In this document: one piece after another, positions 37,000 through 46,719 of the stretch
How the letters are laid out: every line of letters starts with the position of its first letter
How positions within the stretch are numbered: position 1 is the stretch's first letter
Assembly: GCA_944386225.1 (NCBI GenBank)
Contig: CALXAH010000027.1
Location: 1-47,144, forward strand
Length of the DNA: 47,144 bases
Source: an uncultured Gemmiger sp.
GTDB taxonomy: Bacteria; Bacillota; Clostridia; Oscillospirales; Ruminococcaceae
Reading direction: 5' to 3'
The notes under the pieces: generated by a model
What the model saw: the letters and a program-made list of their open reading frames with translations, nothing else
Told to the model about the DNA's origin: nothing
The model's database searches: none
Translations under genes and position numbers: made by a program

Positions 37000-37097
37000 T
37001 ATAATTAAAGCAATGAAAAGCAAAGTGCGCCCTCGTGAATGATCAAAACAGCTAAGTTTCCAAGTTGTTTGACACCTCACCGCGCTTGGAATACAAT
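37000..37097 (+). promoter_or_regulatory. Defence-operon promoter region with operator-like dyad
   Basis: The main promoter is TTGACA (37069-37074), a 17-bp spacer and TACAAT (37092-37097), close to consensus. The dyad TTCCAAG (37058-37064) and CTTGGAA (37085-37091) straddles the -35 box and touches the -10, an ideal repressor site. A second candidate, extended -10 TGATATAAT at 36997-37005, lies upstream. No regulator gene is in the operon, so control would be in trans. Confidence 0.7.
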
Positions 37098-37178
37098 GAG
37101 ATATAAAGAATCATTCCGATATGCTCTCTGCAAACCGGCATTGCAGATAGACACCTGCAGCAGACAGGAGGATTTTTC

Positions 37179-38648
37179 ATGGAGGAAAAACTTGTCATTC
37201 CCTTTGCTCCGGTTCTTGTAGAATCAACGAGGTCGATAGGGTATCTGTTCGAAGCCGCTGTTGCTGATATCGTCGACAACAGTATCAGTGCCGGTGCCAC
37301 TGAAGTTCGAATAGGCTTTATGTCAAAAGAGCCCCGGTGGCTGTGCATTGAAGATAATGGATGCGGTATGGATGCGGATAAAATTGAAAATGCCATGCGA
37401 TATGGCAGTCAGGATCCGCACGAAGCCCGAGCCAAAAATGATTTAGGCCGGTTTGGCCTCGGCCTGAAAATGGCTTCTTTGTCCCAGTGCCGAAAATTGA
37501 CGGTCATGAGCAAAAAGGACGGGAAGACTGTTGCAGCGTCCTGGGACCTTGACTACATTAAGTTGAAAAAGTCCTGGGCACTGAAAGTATATTCAGAAGA
37601 CGAAATGGAAAACCTCCCTGGATTCTTTTATCTAAACGGACTTGAACACGGAACTGTTGTTCTTTGGCAGGATTTCGACCGTCTGGAAGATGCAAGCGCG
37701 AATGCTCAAAAATCTTTTGATGAAAAGATTGAACTGACCAGGAAACATCTGTCTCTTGTTTTCCACCGTTTTTTGGGAGATGAGAACCCTCAAAAACGGC
37801 TGGCGTTGTATTTTAATGGCGATCCGGTGCAACCAATGGATCCATTTCTGACACGGCATCCTTCCACGCAACCTTTGAGCGAACAGATTTTGCGAATCAA
37901 TAATGAAGAAGTCCGGGTAAAACCCTATGTACTGCCGTATCCGAGCAAGCTGAGTGCAAGTGATATTGAAAGTATGGGAGGGAAAGACGAACTGCGCTTA
38001 AAGCAAGGGTTTTATATATATCGTAATAAGAGGCTCATTGTTTGGGGGACCTGGTTCAGATTGATTCGTCAAAATGAGCTGGGAAAGCTTGCACGTGTAA
38101 GAGTTGATATCCCAAATTCTCTGGACTCCATGTGGGAAATCGATATTAAAAAATCAACAGCGACCCTTCCAGATTGCATCAAAAAAAACCTTGCGGCTGT
38201 GGTAAAGAATGCGGTCGGTCGAAGCGAGCGTGTTTATAAATACCGCGGTAGAAATGTACAGACTGATGATCTTGTGCATGCGTGGAATCCGGTTGATTTC
38301 AGAGGAACTTTCCAGTATCAGATCAATCGGGATCTCCCTTTGCTGAAAATGCTGGAAAATCATTTGGATGAAGATGGTCTTGCACTGTTCGACAATTTCC
38401 TGAAGATGCTGGAAGACACGTTCCCCTATGCAGATGTGTACTACCGCCTTGCCAGCAATGAAGCCAACGTAACAGAAAAGGCCTTGGAAACGGACGAGGC
38501 TCGACAGATTGCTCTACAGATGGTCCAACAGGAGCAAGAGTCAGGAGGAGACATTCCACAGTTGCTGTCTGTAATGGACAAGATGGATTTTTTTGTGAAA
38601 TATCCGGATGTGCTGAAAGATTTGCGAGAGGAGTATTGCCATGACTAA
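37179..38648 (+). CDS. MORC-type GHKL ATPase
   Basis: A 489-residue protein after GGAGG. The N-terminal GHKL (Hsp90/MutL/MORC) ATPase motifs are clear: N-box EAAVADIVDNSISAGA, G1 CIEDNGCGMD and G2 DLGRFGLGLKMAS. The rest includes the transducer-like region (NSLDSMWEIDIKKSTATLP) and a helical C-terminus. Such ATPases clamp around DNA on ATP binding. In prokaryotes MORC-like ATPases occur in operons with DNA methyltransferases, Z1 proteins and nucleases and are proposed to act in restriction. It is the first gene of the operon and overlaps the Z1 gene by 8 bp. Confidence 0.9.
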   Translation: MEEKLVIPFAPVLVESTRSIGYLFEAAVADIVDNSISAGATEVRIGFMSKEPRWLCIEDNGCGMDADKIENAMRYGSQDPHEARAKNDLGRFGLGLKMASLSQCRKLTVMSKKDGKTVAASWDLDYIKLKKSWALKVYSEDEMENLPGFFYLNGLEHGTVVLWQDFDRLEDASANAQKSFDEKIELTRKHLSLVFHRFLGDENPQKRLALYFNGDPVQPMDPFLTRHPSTQPLSEQILRINNEEVRVKPYVLPYPSKLSASDIESMGGKDELRLKQGFYIYRNKRLIVWGTWFRLIRQNELGKLARVRVDIPNSLDSMWEIDIKKSTATLPDCIKKNLAAVVKNAVGRSERVYKYRGRNVQTDDLVHAWNPVDFRGTFQYQINRDLPLLKMLENHLDEDGLALFDNFLKMLEDTFPYADVYYRLASNEANVTEKALETDEARQIALQMVQQEQESGGDIPQLLSVMDKMDFFVKYPDVLKDLREEYCHD

Positions 38649-41376
38649 AAATCAGGATTCGATGATTTCGTATGTGCTGAAGTATTTGTCAGACAAGGAA
38701 AAAATCACCGAAGCTACGATTCAGGATGCCGTCAAACTCTTTCTTCCCATCGTTCCTTTAAACGACAGCGAACAGACGGAAGTCATCAAGGAATTGCAAG
38801 CACGACTCCAGATTGATATCGATCGAGGCGTATACATAACCGCAAAAGATCATAAGCCTTGGTATGCAGATGCCAAAGCCAATATTGACCCGCGATTCTG
38901 GAATCGCTACGTGCAATATCTACAGGATGAACGTGGATGGGCTCCGAAAGTCATTGCAGAGATGGATCGCTTCTCTGACGAACTGATGGATCTTTTAGGA
39001 AATCCTAATCAAAATGAAGTTTTTTCGCGTCGGGGATTGTGTATCGGTAATGTCCAGTCCGGAAAAACGTCGAATTATATTGCCCTAATGAACAAAGCGG
39101 CGGACGCAGGCTACCGGGTAATCATTCTTCTGACTGGAACCATCGAAAAGCTTCGTCAGCAAACACAACAGCGTGTGGACGAAGGATTTACAGGACTGGA
39201 CAGCAAAACACTTACGAAAGACCGTGATAATGTTCGAGTAGGTGTGGGGCTGAACGATGCCCGGGTAAGTGGTTTTGCTGTGACTTCCACAACGAGTGAT
39301 TTTAGAACTGCCACCGCGCAACAGATTGTCGCGCGCCTGGATGCAATATATGATCCGGTAGTATTTGTTCTGAAGAAAAACAAAAGTGTTCTCTCACAAT
39401 TGGAACGCTGGCTTCGCGTATACAATGTTCCAAAGAGCAAAAAAACAATTGATCTTCCGATGCTTCTCATTGATGACGAGGCAGACAACGCCTCCATCAA
39501 TACAAAGGACAAAGAAAATCCGACCGCCATCAATGCCGCTATCCGAAAGTTGCTGGCGCTGTTCTCAAAAGCAAACTACGTTGGTTTTACTGCCACACCA
39601 TATGCAAATATCTTTATCGATCCGGAAACGGACGATAAAATGCTTGCCGAGGATTTGTTTCCGCGAGATTTTATCTACGCCCTGAAAACTCCGACCAACT
39701 ATATTGGAGCAGATCGCATCTTCCTGGAAGGCGGAGACTGCGGTTTTATGCTTCACGAGAATGACGATTGTGAAGCATACCTTCCGCTTCGCCATAAAAG
39801 TGGAGCGGCCCCGGCCGGGAAATTGCCGGAAAGTATGCTGGAAGCAATTGCGGCCTTTTTCCTGGCTAACGCAGTGCGCGATTTGCGTGGAGATGTCAAA
39901 TCTCATCGGACTATGATGATCAATATTTCCCGCTTTATCGCAGTACAGGACGCTATCACAAGTCAGGTGGATGAACTGGTCCGAACCATGCAGCGGGAGA
40001 TCCGAAATTACTATCGCATGGGCGAACAGGCTATGGAGTATGATACGTTCCGGTTGCTGCATAAAACCTGGGACAAATATTATGCTCCGATGGAATCCAT
40101 TGACTTTGAGTGGCCTGCCATTCAGGAAGCTTTGCACGCAGCTGTGGCCGCAGTGGAAGTTCGAACCATCAATGGAGGCAATGCATCCAAATACCTGAAT
40201 TATGATGAATATGACAACGGATTGCGCCTCATTGCCGTGGGCGGTCTGAGCCTTTCCCGCGGACTCACGCTGGAGGGACTGTGCATCAGCTACTTTTATC
40301 GGAATTCCCAGATGTATGACACACTGATGCAAATGGGGCGCTGGTTTGGATACCGGAGTCACTACGAGGATCTCTGCCAAATCTGGATGCCAGCAACATC
40401 CATGTCCTGGTACGCCTATATCACCGAGGCAACCAACGAGCTGCTTTTGGAAGTCAGCCGAATGAAGTTGCTCAACATGACCCCGAAAGATTTCGGCCTG
40501 TGCGTCCGCAGTGACCAGGCAGCACTGATGGTAACCGCACGAAACAAGATGCGTTCTGCTCAGGATTATACGATGACACTCAGCCTGAACGGGCGTGTAG
40601 TGGAAACCCCGTTCCTGCACAGCTCTGCGCAAGTGGAGCAGGCCAACCTGAAGGCGACAGAAAGCTTCCTTTCGGAACTGCAAAAAGCATACCAGCTCGA
40701 AAAAGATGACACTGGCCTGGCGCTGAAGACCCCTCAATTCCTGAATGTCAAAAAAGACTATATCATTGAATATCTCTCGACCTACAATACGCACCCGCTG
40801 AATTTTGATTTTCATGCAGAGGATTTTGTAAAAATTCTGCGGGAAGACAAGGGAACCGACCTTGACCACTGGGATGTCATGATTGCATCAGGCAAGGGCG
40901 AGGAAAGAGACCTTGAGGGTATTCCAGTAAGAACTGTTCAGCGAATCTTTGATTACAAGGCAAAACAAAATGCGTATCAGATGTCTGGAAAAGGTTCCCG
41001 CCTGGGCAGCCGTGATGCAGGCAAGGGTGGATTAACCCGTGATACCGTGGAAAAAATTGAGAAAGCATTGCGGCGCATCGAGCCGGAGAAAAAGAATTTC
41101 TCGCAAGCAGATTATTTCAAAACCGGCATCAGTCGAAATCCGCTGCTCGTGATTTATCCTGTTCAGTTGAAGGCTGAAGAAGGAACAGAGAAGGAAAAGC
41201 TGGCGCAAAAAGCTGGAGCTCCATTGATCGGCTTGAGTATAGGCATTCCGCGTGTGGAAGGGCAGGAAGATAAAAAATATAATTATAAAATCAACGTAGT
41301 CAAATGGAAAGAACTGTACGAGGTTGAACAGGGCGAAGACCTGGATGAGCAGGACAGTACAATTCCGGAGGAATAA
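38641..41376 (+). CDS. Z1-domain superfamily-2-like ATPase
   Basis: A 911-residue protein starting after GAGGAG inside the end of the MORC gene. A P-loop, GNVQSGKTSN (136-145), is followed by ILLTGTIEKLRQQTQQRV, the DEAD-like IDDEADNAS (277-285), VGFTATPYANIF, and the Z1 signature GGLSLSRGLTLEGL with TLMQMGRWFGYR. This is the layout of Z1 proteins, helicase-like ATPases of restriction-type operons; motif QMGRWFGYR corresponds to helicase motif VI. It is expected to translocate on DNA and deliver it to the nuclease encoded next. Only two bases separate it from the PD-(D/E)XK gene. Confidence 0.92.
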   Translation: MTKNQDSMISYVLKYLSDKEKITEATIQDAVKLFLPIVPLNDSEQTEVIKELQARLQIDIDRGVYITAKDHKPWYADAKANIDPRFWNRYVQYLQDERGWAPKVIAEMDRFSDELMDLLGNPNQNEVFSRRGLCIGNVQSGKTSNYIALMNKAADAGYRVIILLTGTIEKLRQQTQQRVDEGFTGLDSKTLTKDRDNVRVGVGLNDARVSGFAVTSTTSDFRTATAQQIVARLDAIYDPVVFVLKKNKSVLSQLERWLRVYNVPKSKKTIDLPMLLIDDEADNASINTKDKENPTAINAAIRKLLALFSKANYVGFTATPYANIFIDPETDDKMLAEDLFPRDFIYALKTPTNYIGADRIFLEGGDCGFMLHENDDCEAYLPLRHKSGAAPAGKLPESMLEAIAAFFLANAVRDLRGDVKSHRTMMINISRFIAVQDAITSQVDELVRTMQREIRNYYRMGEQAMEYDTFRLLHKTWDKYYAPMESIDFEWPAIQEALHAAVAAVEVRTINGGNASKYLNYDEYDNGLRLIAVGGLSLSRGLTLEGLCISYFYRNSQMYDTLMQMGRWFGYRSHYEDLCQIWMPATSMSWYAYITEATNELLLEVSRMKLLNMTPKDFGLCVRSDQAALMVTARNKMRSAQDYTMTLSLNGRVVETPFLHSSAQVEQANLKATESFLSELQKAYQLEKDDTGLALKTPQFLNVKKDYIIEYLSTYNTHPLNFDFHAEDFVKILREDKGTDLDHWDVMIASGKGEERDLEGIPVRTVQRIFDYKAKQNAYQMSGKGSRLGSRDAGKGGLTRDTVEKIEKALRRIEPEKKNFSQADYFKTGISRNPLLVIYPVQLKAEEGTEKEKLAQKAGAPLIGLSIGIPRVEGQEDKKYNYKINVVKWKELYEVEQGEDLDEQDSTIPEE

Positions 41377-41378
41377 AA

Positions 41379-42302
41379 ATGACCGATGCAAGGCAGGCTT
41401 TTTCTGAACTGAAAGATGATGCTGGTTTTCGAAGAGTGGACGCAATACATGTGCTGGATTTGTATTACGGCTACGATCCGCAGGGCCGCGCAACATTGCT
41501 GTTGGTAAGCAGTGCACATCCGCAGGAGCTTCACCCATCTCGAACTATTTCTGCGGAGACAAGAAAGCGCAACGATGGAAAGTGGGCACTGTCTTTTGCA
41601 CTGCAGCAACCGGAATACAAAGACCTGTTTTACAGCTTCTGCAATGACATGGTTGAGTCTTCCCGCGTCCTGAAACAGGAACCCAGTGGAGCTGCATTTA
41701 TTTGTAAACGCTACTGTGACTGGCAGCAAATGATGGCACAGGCAAGTCTTCAGATCCTGAGCAGAACCGAAATAAAAGGGCTGGCCGGTGAAATGCTTTT
41801 TCTTCTGGAATACATGATACCAAAGTACGGGTGTCAGCAGGCATTGGATGCCTGGACAGGGCCAGCCCGCGGTGACCAGGATTTTATAACGGTGGAAAGC
41901 TGGTATGAAATCAAAACAGCATCAAGCGGAGCAGAAACAATCCATATTTCTTCCGCCGAACAGTTGGATCGAAGTGACATGGGCTACCTGGTTGTACAGT
42001 TTATGGATGCGACCGGCGCAGATGATCCGAAAGGCGTTACGCTGAACAGTCTGTATGAAAAAATCAGTGCCCGCCTTGAAACAGATGTGCAGCGCAAGCA
42101 GTTCGCAGCCCTTTTGTGGCAGCAGGGATTGACTGTACAGTCTGCTTATGACAAAATTGCATTTTGCCCGGGAAAGCGCCAGTATTTTCAAGTGGATACA
42201 GACTTTCCCCGTATAAGATGTGAGTCCTTGCCGTCAGGTGTATCGGGCGTCAAATATCTACTTTCGCTTGCGGCAATTGCTTCATTTAAAAAGGAGCAGT
42301 AA
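41379..42302 (+). CDS. PD-(D/E)XK motif protein (DUF4420)
   Basis: A 307-residue protein with GGAGG in the end of the Z1 gene. The nuclease core reads GLAGEMLFLLEYM (helix with Glu), then GDQDFITVESWYEIKT, giving the D...E-x-K triad (D168, E177, K179), then IHISSAEQLDRS. This matches the PD-(D/E)XK family usually found next to Z1 and AIPR genes. It would be the DNA-cutting subunit. It is followed after one base by the AIPR gene. Confidence 0.9.
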   Translation: MTDARQAFSELKDDAGFRRVDAIHVLDLYYGYDPQGRATLLLVSSAHPQELHPSRTISAETRKRNDGKWALSFALQQPEYKDLFYSFCNDMVESSRVLKQEPSGAAFICKRYCDWQQMMAQASLQILSRTEIKGLAGEMLFLLEYMIPKYGCQQALDAWTGPARGDQDFITVESWYEIKTASSGAETIHISSAEQLDRSDMGYLVVQFMDATGADDPKGVTLNSLYEKISARLETDVQRKQFAALLWQQGLTVQSAYDKIAFCPGKRQYFQVDTDFPRIRCESLPSGVSGVKYLLSLAAIASFKKEQ

Positions 42303-42303
42303 C

Positions 42304-44376
42304 ATGGATGTTAACGAGTTTCGAACGGAAATTCTCGAAGAAATTCATCTGAATGCAACTATGAACGGAACCAGCCCGCGAGAAGAATTTCTGGCCATGT
42401 ATACAGAGGCGCTTATTGATGCTGAGGAGTTTGAAGACTTCGAGCAGGTGCCTTATGAGGGTGTCGGCAGCCAGAACCGGAGGATTCAGATAGATGGATA
42501 CAGTTATAATGAACTGGACGACTGTCTTGATATTGCCGTTTGCCCATTCCGTGACAGCACAGAAGCGGAATCTCTGACAGCCACAGAGGCCGATACATGG
42601 TTCCGTCGTGCGCGTGCATTTGTAGAAAACTCGCGATCCGGTTTTCTGCAAAAAAATGCCGAGGAGAGCTCCCCGGGATATGGTCTTGCAGTTGATATTC
42701 AAAACAGATATAAAAATGTTACCAGGTTCCGTTTCTTTATTATGACCGATATGGTCATGAGCAATCGGATCCGGGAAATCCCGGCAACGCAAATTGGACA
42801 GGCAACAGCAGAGTACCATATCTGGGATATTGCCCGCCTGCAGGAATTGATGTCCTCCAAAACCGGCAAGGAGGATATTGTCATTGACCTGAAGCAATTC
42901 ATCAATCAGGGAATCCCCTGCCTGCCTGCAGGGGAAACCGAAGAATACACCGCATATCTGTGTTCCATTCCTGGAAAGATCCTGGCAGAGCTGTACAACC
43001 GGTATGGCGGACGTCTGCTGGAAGGCAACGTCCGATCATTTCTCTCTGTAAAGGGAAAAATCAACAAGGGCATCCGCAATACGATTCTGAATGAACCAAG
43101 TATGTTCTTTGCCTACAACAACGGTATCGCTGCCACAGCATACAATGTCGAAATTGAACACAGAGAAAGTGCTTCCTGGATTACAGGAATTACTGCTTTA
43201 CAGATTGTCAACGGCGGCCAGACAACTGCTTCACTGGCTGCAGCTTTGACAAATGACCGCAGTAGAGCCAATGACTTGCGGGATGTTTATGTTCCCATGA
43301 AACTTTCCGTTGTGTCACCGGAAAAGGCGATGGAGCTGATCCCAAATATTGCTCGATATGCCAACAAGCAAAACAAGGTGAGCGATGCAGACTTTTTCTC
43401 CAATCATGCATTTCATGTACGCATGGAGGATCTTTCGCGTCGCACCCTTGCTCCGGCTGTCAAAGGGAATCAGTTTGGCACCTGCTGGTATTATGAACGC
43501 ACCCGTGGACAGTACAAACAGCAGCAGGCCCGCATGAGTACTGCCGAGAAAAAACGTTTTCTGGCGCGAAATCCCAAAACCCAAATGTTTACCAAAACAG
43601 ACCTGGCAAAGTTCTACAATACATGGAGACAGCTCCCATGGCAAGTCTGCTCCGGTGCGCAAAAGAACTTTATGCGGTTTGCAGAATGGGCAAGCAGTGA
43701 ATGGGACAAACATGAATCGTCTTTTAATGAGGAGTTTTTCAAAAAGGTTGTCGGGCTGGATATTTTGTACCGGTCAGCAGACCGAATTGTTAAAAATGCC
43801 CCATGGTATGAAATGGGTTACAAGGCACAGATTGTAACCTATACCATTGCAGAGCTTTTCCGGCTAATTGAAAAGGAAGCAGACAGAACATTTGATTTCC
43901 GAACTCTTTGGAACCGGCAGGAAATAAGCCATGCCACAGAGCTTCAGCTGGAAGAGCTGTCAGAAGCGATGTACAATCATCTGATTTCGCCCAATCGCGG
44001 TGTTCAAAACGTAACAGAATGGGCCAAACGGGAAGCCTGCTGGGATGAAGCCAAAAAATTACGTCTCAATCTCCGAGAAGATTTCAAGCAGGAACTGATT
44101 TGGAAAGCGGAACAAAAAAGCAGAGAATCTGATGCCCGTTCTGTCCAAAAGCAGCTAAATCAGGCAGGCGCCATGATTAAGGTTGCCGAATATGGGGCAG
44201 CCGGATGGAAAAAGGTTCTCACATGGGGGTTGGATGCTAAAATCTTCACGCCGATGGAGATATCGCTCTTAAAAACAGCCATTGAGATGGAAAATGGTAA
44301 GTTTCCGTCAGAAAGACAGTGTGCCAGAATACTTCAGATACTGGAAAAGGCACGAATGGAGAGTTACCCGGGCTGA
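42304..44376 (+). CDS. AIPR-family (abortive infection phage resistance) protein
   Basis: A 690-residue protein; the start at 42304 (MDVNEFRTEI) has AAGGAG upstream, and the extension to 42220 lies inside the previous gene. Residues about 230-560 hold the AIPR core: SVKGKINKGIRNTI, MFFAYNNGIAATA, ITALQIVNGGQTTASLAAAL and ARYANKQNKVSDADFFSN. Residues 1-200 resemble a degenerate nuclease-like N-terminus with repeated acidic stretches. The family is named from phage-resistance loci, but its molecular action is not established. The gene ends convergently, overlapping the 3' end of vsr by 13 bp. Confidence 0.9.
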   Translation: MDVNEFRTEILEEIHLNATMNGTSPREEFLAMYTEALIDAEEFEDFEQVPYEGVGSQNRRIQIDGYSYNELDDCLDIAVCPFRDSTEAESLTATEADTWFRRARAFVENSRSGFLQKNAEESSPGYGLAVDIQNRYKNVTRFRFFIMTDMVMSNRIREIPATQIGQATAEYHIWDIARLQELMSSKTGKEDIVIDLKQFINQGIPCLPAGETEEYTAYLCSIPGKILAELYNRYGGRLLEGNVRSFLSVKGKINKGIRNTILNEPSMFFAYNNGIAATAYNVEIEHRESASWITGITALQIVNGGQTTASLAAALTNDRSRANDLRDVYVPMKLSVVSPEKAMELIPNIARYANKQNKVSDADFFSNHAFHVRMEDLSRRTLAPAVKGNQFGTCWYYERTRGQYKQQQARMSTAEKKRFLARNPKTQMFTKTDLAKFYNTWRQLPWQVCSGAQKNFMRFAEWASSEWDKHESSFNEEFFKKVVGLDILYRSADRIVKNAPWYEMGYKAQIVTYTIAELFRLIEKEADRTFDFRTLWNRQEISHATELQLEELSEAMYNHLISPNRGVQNVTEWAKREACWDEAKKLRLNLREDFKQELIWKAEQKSRESDARSVQKQLNQAGAMIKVAEYGAAGWKKVLTWGLDAKIFTPMEISLLKTAIEMENGKFPSERQCARILQILEKARMESYPG

Positions 44377-44798
44377 TTGTTGAGTTGCAGGCTTAAATCT
44401 TGCAGCACGGATTCCATTGTTTTGTTAAAATTGCCTTCGATCTCGCATTCCCACAGCGTAATAACATGCCAGCCTGATTGCTCCAGCTGCTGTTTATGCA
44501 GAATATCATTTTGAACATTTTTATTGAACTTATGAATCCAGAAATCCGTGTTGGTTGATGGCATTGTACAGTTTTTGCACCCGGGATGTCGATGCCAGTA
44601 ACAGCCATGGACAAAAATAACCGTTTTATATTTTGGCAAAACAATGTCCGGCTTTCCCGGAAGTTTTGAGTCATTTTTCCTGTATCGAAAGCCCTTTGAA
44701 AACAGGAACTTCCTGACTTTCACTTCAATGCTGGTATCTTTACTTCGTATATGCGACATATTCCAGCTTCGTTTTTCCCTGCTGAGTTTATCAGACAT
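44364..44798 (-). CDS. vsr: Very short patch repair endonuclease Vsr
   Basis: A 144-residue protein on the opposite strand, starting after GAGGGGG. Vsr cuts 5' of T in T:G mismatches made by deamination of 5-methylcytosine, starting repair. Motifs: NMSHIRSKDTSIEVKVRKFLFSKGFRYR, LPGKPDIVLPKYKTVIFVHGCYWHRHPGC (D51 metal ligand, His residues, Zn-type Cys/His) and FWIHKFNKNVQND. Length is typical. It is divergent from the methyltransferase whose damage it would repair. Confidence 0.95.
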   Translation of the reverse strand: MSDKLSREKRSWNMSHIRSKDTSIEVKVRKFLFSKGFRYRKNDSKLPGKPDIVLPKYKTVIFVHGCYWHRHPGCKNCTMPSTNTDFWIHKFNKNVQNDILHKQQLEQSGWHVITLWECEIEGNFNKTMESVLQDLSLQLNNQPG

Positions 44799-44850
44799 TT
44801 AACTTCCCCCTCGAATTCATTATGCTACAGTTCTACAATGGGAATCACGC

Positions 44851-44879
44851 TTGCAACAAACCTTTAGTCCTGGTATAAT
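44851..44879 (+). promoter_or_regulatory. Promoter of the cytosine methyltransferase gene
   Basis: TTGCAA (44851-44856), a 17-bp spacer and TATAAT (44874-44879) with TG before the -10. It is 40 bp ahead of the start and lies in the 121-bp gap shared with the divergent vsr gene. Confidence 0.75.
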
Positions 44880-44919
44880 GATGTCTGATTTCGAAAGCCC
44901 ATTCCATTGTTGAGAGAGG

Positions 44920-46185
44920 ATGAATATATTGCCAAACTATCTTGACCTGTTTGCCGGTGCCGGCGGACTCTCGGAAGGTTTTCTTCAAGCAGGATACACT
45001 CCAATCGCTCATATTGAAATGGACAAGGCTGCCTGTTACACATTAAAAACCCGCGTAGCTGCAACTTGGTTGCGTGCACACAATCGGGAAGAAGAATACG
45101 ATGCTTATTTGAGGGGTGAATATTCCAGAGAAAATTTTTATGATCTGATTCCTCAAAAGGAATTAGGCAGTGTACTGCAGTGTGAGCTTTCCGAAGCTAC
45201 GCTGCCAAGTGTCTTTCAGTACATTGACAACCGACTTGGTGGCCAACAGTTAGATATGATCGTTGGTGGTCCCCCTTGCCAGGCATATTCCATCGCCGGA
45301 CGTGCACGTTCTCATACTAAAATGGTGGGAGATAAAAGAAATTATTTGTATCAGCTATATGCGAAATTTCTGGAGCGTTACCAGCCACAATATTTTGTTT
45401 TTGAAAATGTCACAGGGCTCCTCTCAGCCAAAGATGAAGATGGCATCTTGCACTTCAGTAAAATGCGTGCACTATTCAGGCAATATGGATATACAACCAA
45501 CTATCGGATTTTAAATGCCAGAAATTATGGTGTATTGCAAAATCGAAATCGTATTATACTGGTCGGAAAGCTGCATGGAGATGCAGACTATTATCCTGAC
45601 ATTCTGCCCGTTGAAACGAATTGTCAAGTAGGCGAATTATTTTCCGATCTTCCGCCTCTATCGGCTGGTGGGGGCACACCCCTTCCCACTGAAACCCTTC
45701 ACTATAATGGTCAATATCTTTATGCCTCTGGAATTAAGCGATATGACCACCAACCGGTAACACTGCATTTTGCACGTCCAAACACTCAGCAGGATCTTGA
45801 GATTTACCGTTTGGCTGTACAACGCTGGAATAGTAAACATGAAAGAATCAGTTACAGAGACTTACCTGAACGGCTTCAGAGTCAGAAAAACGTCAAGACT
45901 TTCTTGGATCGGTTTAAAGTAGTTGCTCCTGATCTGCCCATGTCCCAGACTGTAGTTGCCCACATTTGTAAGGATGGACACTATTATATCCATCCGGATA
46001 TAGCACAGAACCGATCACTCACACCTCGCGAAGCAGCCAGGTTACAAACTTTCCCGGATGATTACTATTTCGAAGGAATCAAAGACAGCCCTTCCAGAAC
46101 CAGTGCTTTCAAACAAATCGGCAATGCCGTACCTGTTAGACTTGCATTCCACATTGCCGAGGCGATTTTGCATGATATTGAATAG
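44920..46185 (+). CDS. dcm: DNA (cytosine-5) methyltransferase
   Basis: A 421-residue protein with all key C5-methylase motifs: I DLFAGAGGLSEGF (9-21), IV GGPPCQAYSIAG with catalytic C120, VI FENVTGL, VIII NYGVLQNRNRIILVG, IX-like LTPREAARLQTFPDDY, and X SAFKQIGNAVPV. The target-recognition region lies between about 270 and 350. The ATG at 44920 directly abuts GAGAGG, so TTG at 44929 may be the true start, removing three residues. It likely marks host DNA against the MORC/Z1/nuclease genes; Vsr supports C5 methylation. A terminator follows. Confidence 0.95.
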   Translation: MNILPNYLDLFAGAGGLSEGFLQAGYTPIAHIEMDKAACYTLKTRVAATWLRAHNREEEYDAYLRGEYSRENFYDLIPQKELGSVLQCELSEATLPSVFQYIDNRLGGQQLDMIVGGPPCQAYSIAGRARSHTKMVGDKRNYLYQLYAKFLERYQPQYFVFENVTGLLSAKDEDGILHFSKMRALFRQYGYTTNYRILNARNYGVLQNRNRIILVGKLHGDADYYPDILPVETNCQVGELFSDLPPLSAGGGTPLPTETLHYNGQYLYASGIKRYDHQPVTLHFARPNTQQDLEIYRLAVQRWNSKHERISYRDLPERLQSQKNVKTFLDRFKVVAPDLPMSQTVVAHICKDGHYYIHPDIAQNRSLTPREAARLQTFPDDYYFEGIKDSPSRTSAFKQIGNAVPVRLAFHIAEAILHDIE

Positions 46186-46198
46186 TCTTTCGATTTGT

Positions 46199-46239
46199 AA
46201 GATGAGTCTAAAGGTCTTTCCTTTAGGCTCATCTTTTTT
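46199..46239 (+). terminator. Terminator of the methyltransferase gene
   Basis: AAGATGAGTCTAAAGG (46199-46214) and CCTTTAGGCTCATCTT (46220-46235) form a 16-bp stem with one mismatch, then TTTT. The stem lies at the meeting point with the convergent Nudix gene. Confidence 0.95.
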
Positions 46240-46678
46240 AGCTTAACCTGACATTGCCATCTCGCACGTTCATGTATTCGTGGCGGATCCTGTTCAGAAT
46301 CGAATTATCCGCCGGACAAAAATCATACTGGTCGATCTCGCCCGCCGTGATCCATCGAATGTCGTTATGCTCCAGCATCTGAGGCACGCCCTCCCGGATG
46401 GCAGCGTGAAAGAGGGTCAGATGCACCGTCAGGTCAGGGTATTCATGGGTCACATCCATGAATACGTCTCCCACGTCCAACGTGATGGCCAGTTCCTCCT
46501 GGCACTCCCGGATGAGAGCCTGCTGCTTTGTCTCGCCCGGCTCCACTTTTCCACCCACAAACTCCCACAGCAATCCCCTGGCCTTGTGGGCCGGGCGCTG
46601 ACAGATCATAAACTTGTCTTTGTCCCAAATCAGGGCTGCTACTACTTCGGTCATTCTTATCATCCCCCCTCTTATCAC
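46238..46678 (-). CDS. Nudix (MutT-like) hydrolase, copy 2
   Basis: About 138-146 residues. The Nudix box is the same as in copy 1 except TKQQALIREC. Possible starts are ATG at 46678, 46663 or 46654; the last (MTEVV) has the best distance from GAGGGGGG. The N-terminal 115 residues are nearly identical to 20650-21063, while the C-terminus differs (ADNSILNRIRHEYMNVRDGNVRLS against VDETILDKLRSEYHMHNTHH). It follows the SLOG gene in the same order and spacing as copy 1. Confidence 0.92.
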   Translation of the reverse strand: MIRGGMIRMTEVVAALIWDKDKFMICQRPAHKARGLLWEFVGGKVEPGETKQQALIRECQEELAITLDVGDVFMDVTHEYPDLTVHLTLFHAAIREGVPQMLEHNDIRWITAGEIDQYDFCPADNSILNRIRHEYMNVRDGNVRLS

Positions 46679-46719
46679 TTTCCATTATAAGGGTACCGAC
46701 GTCTTTCAGCAAGGCACAG

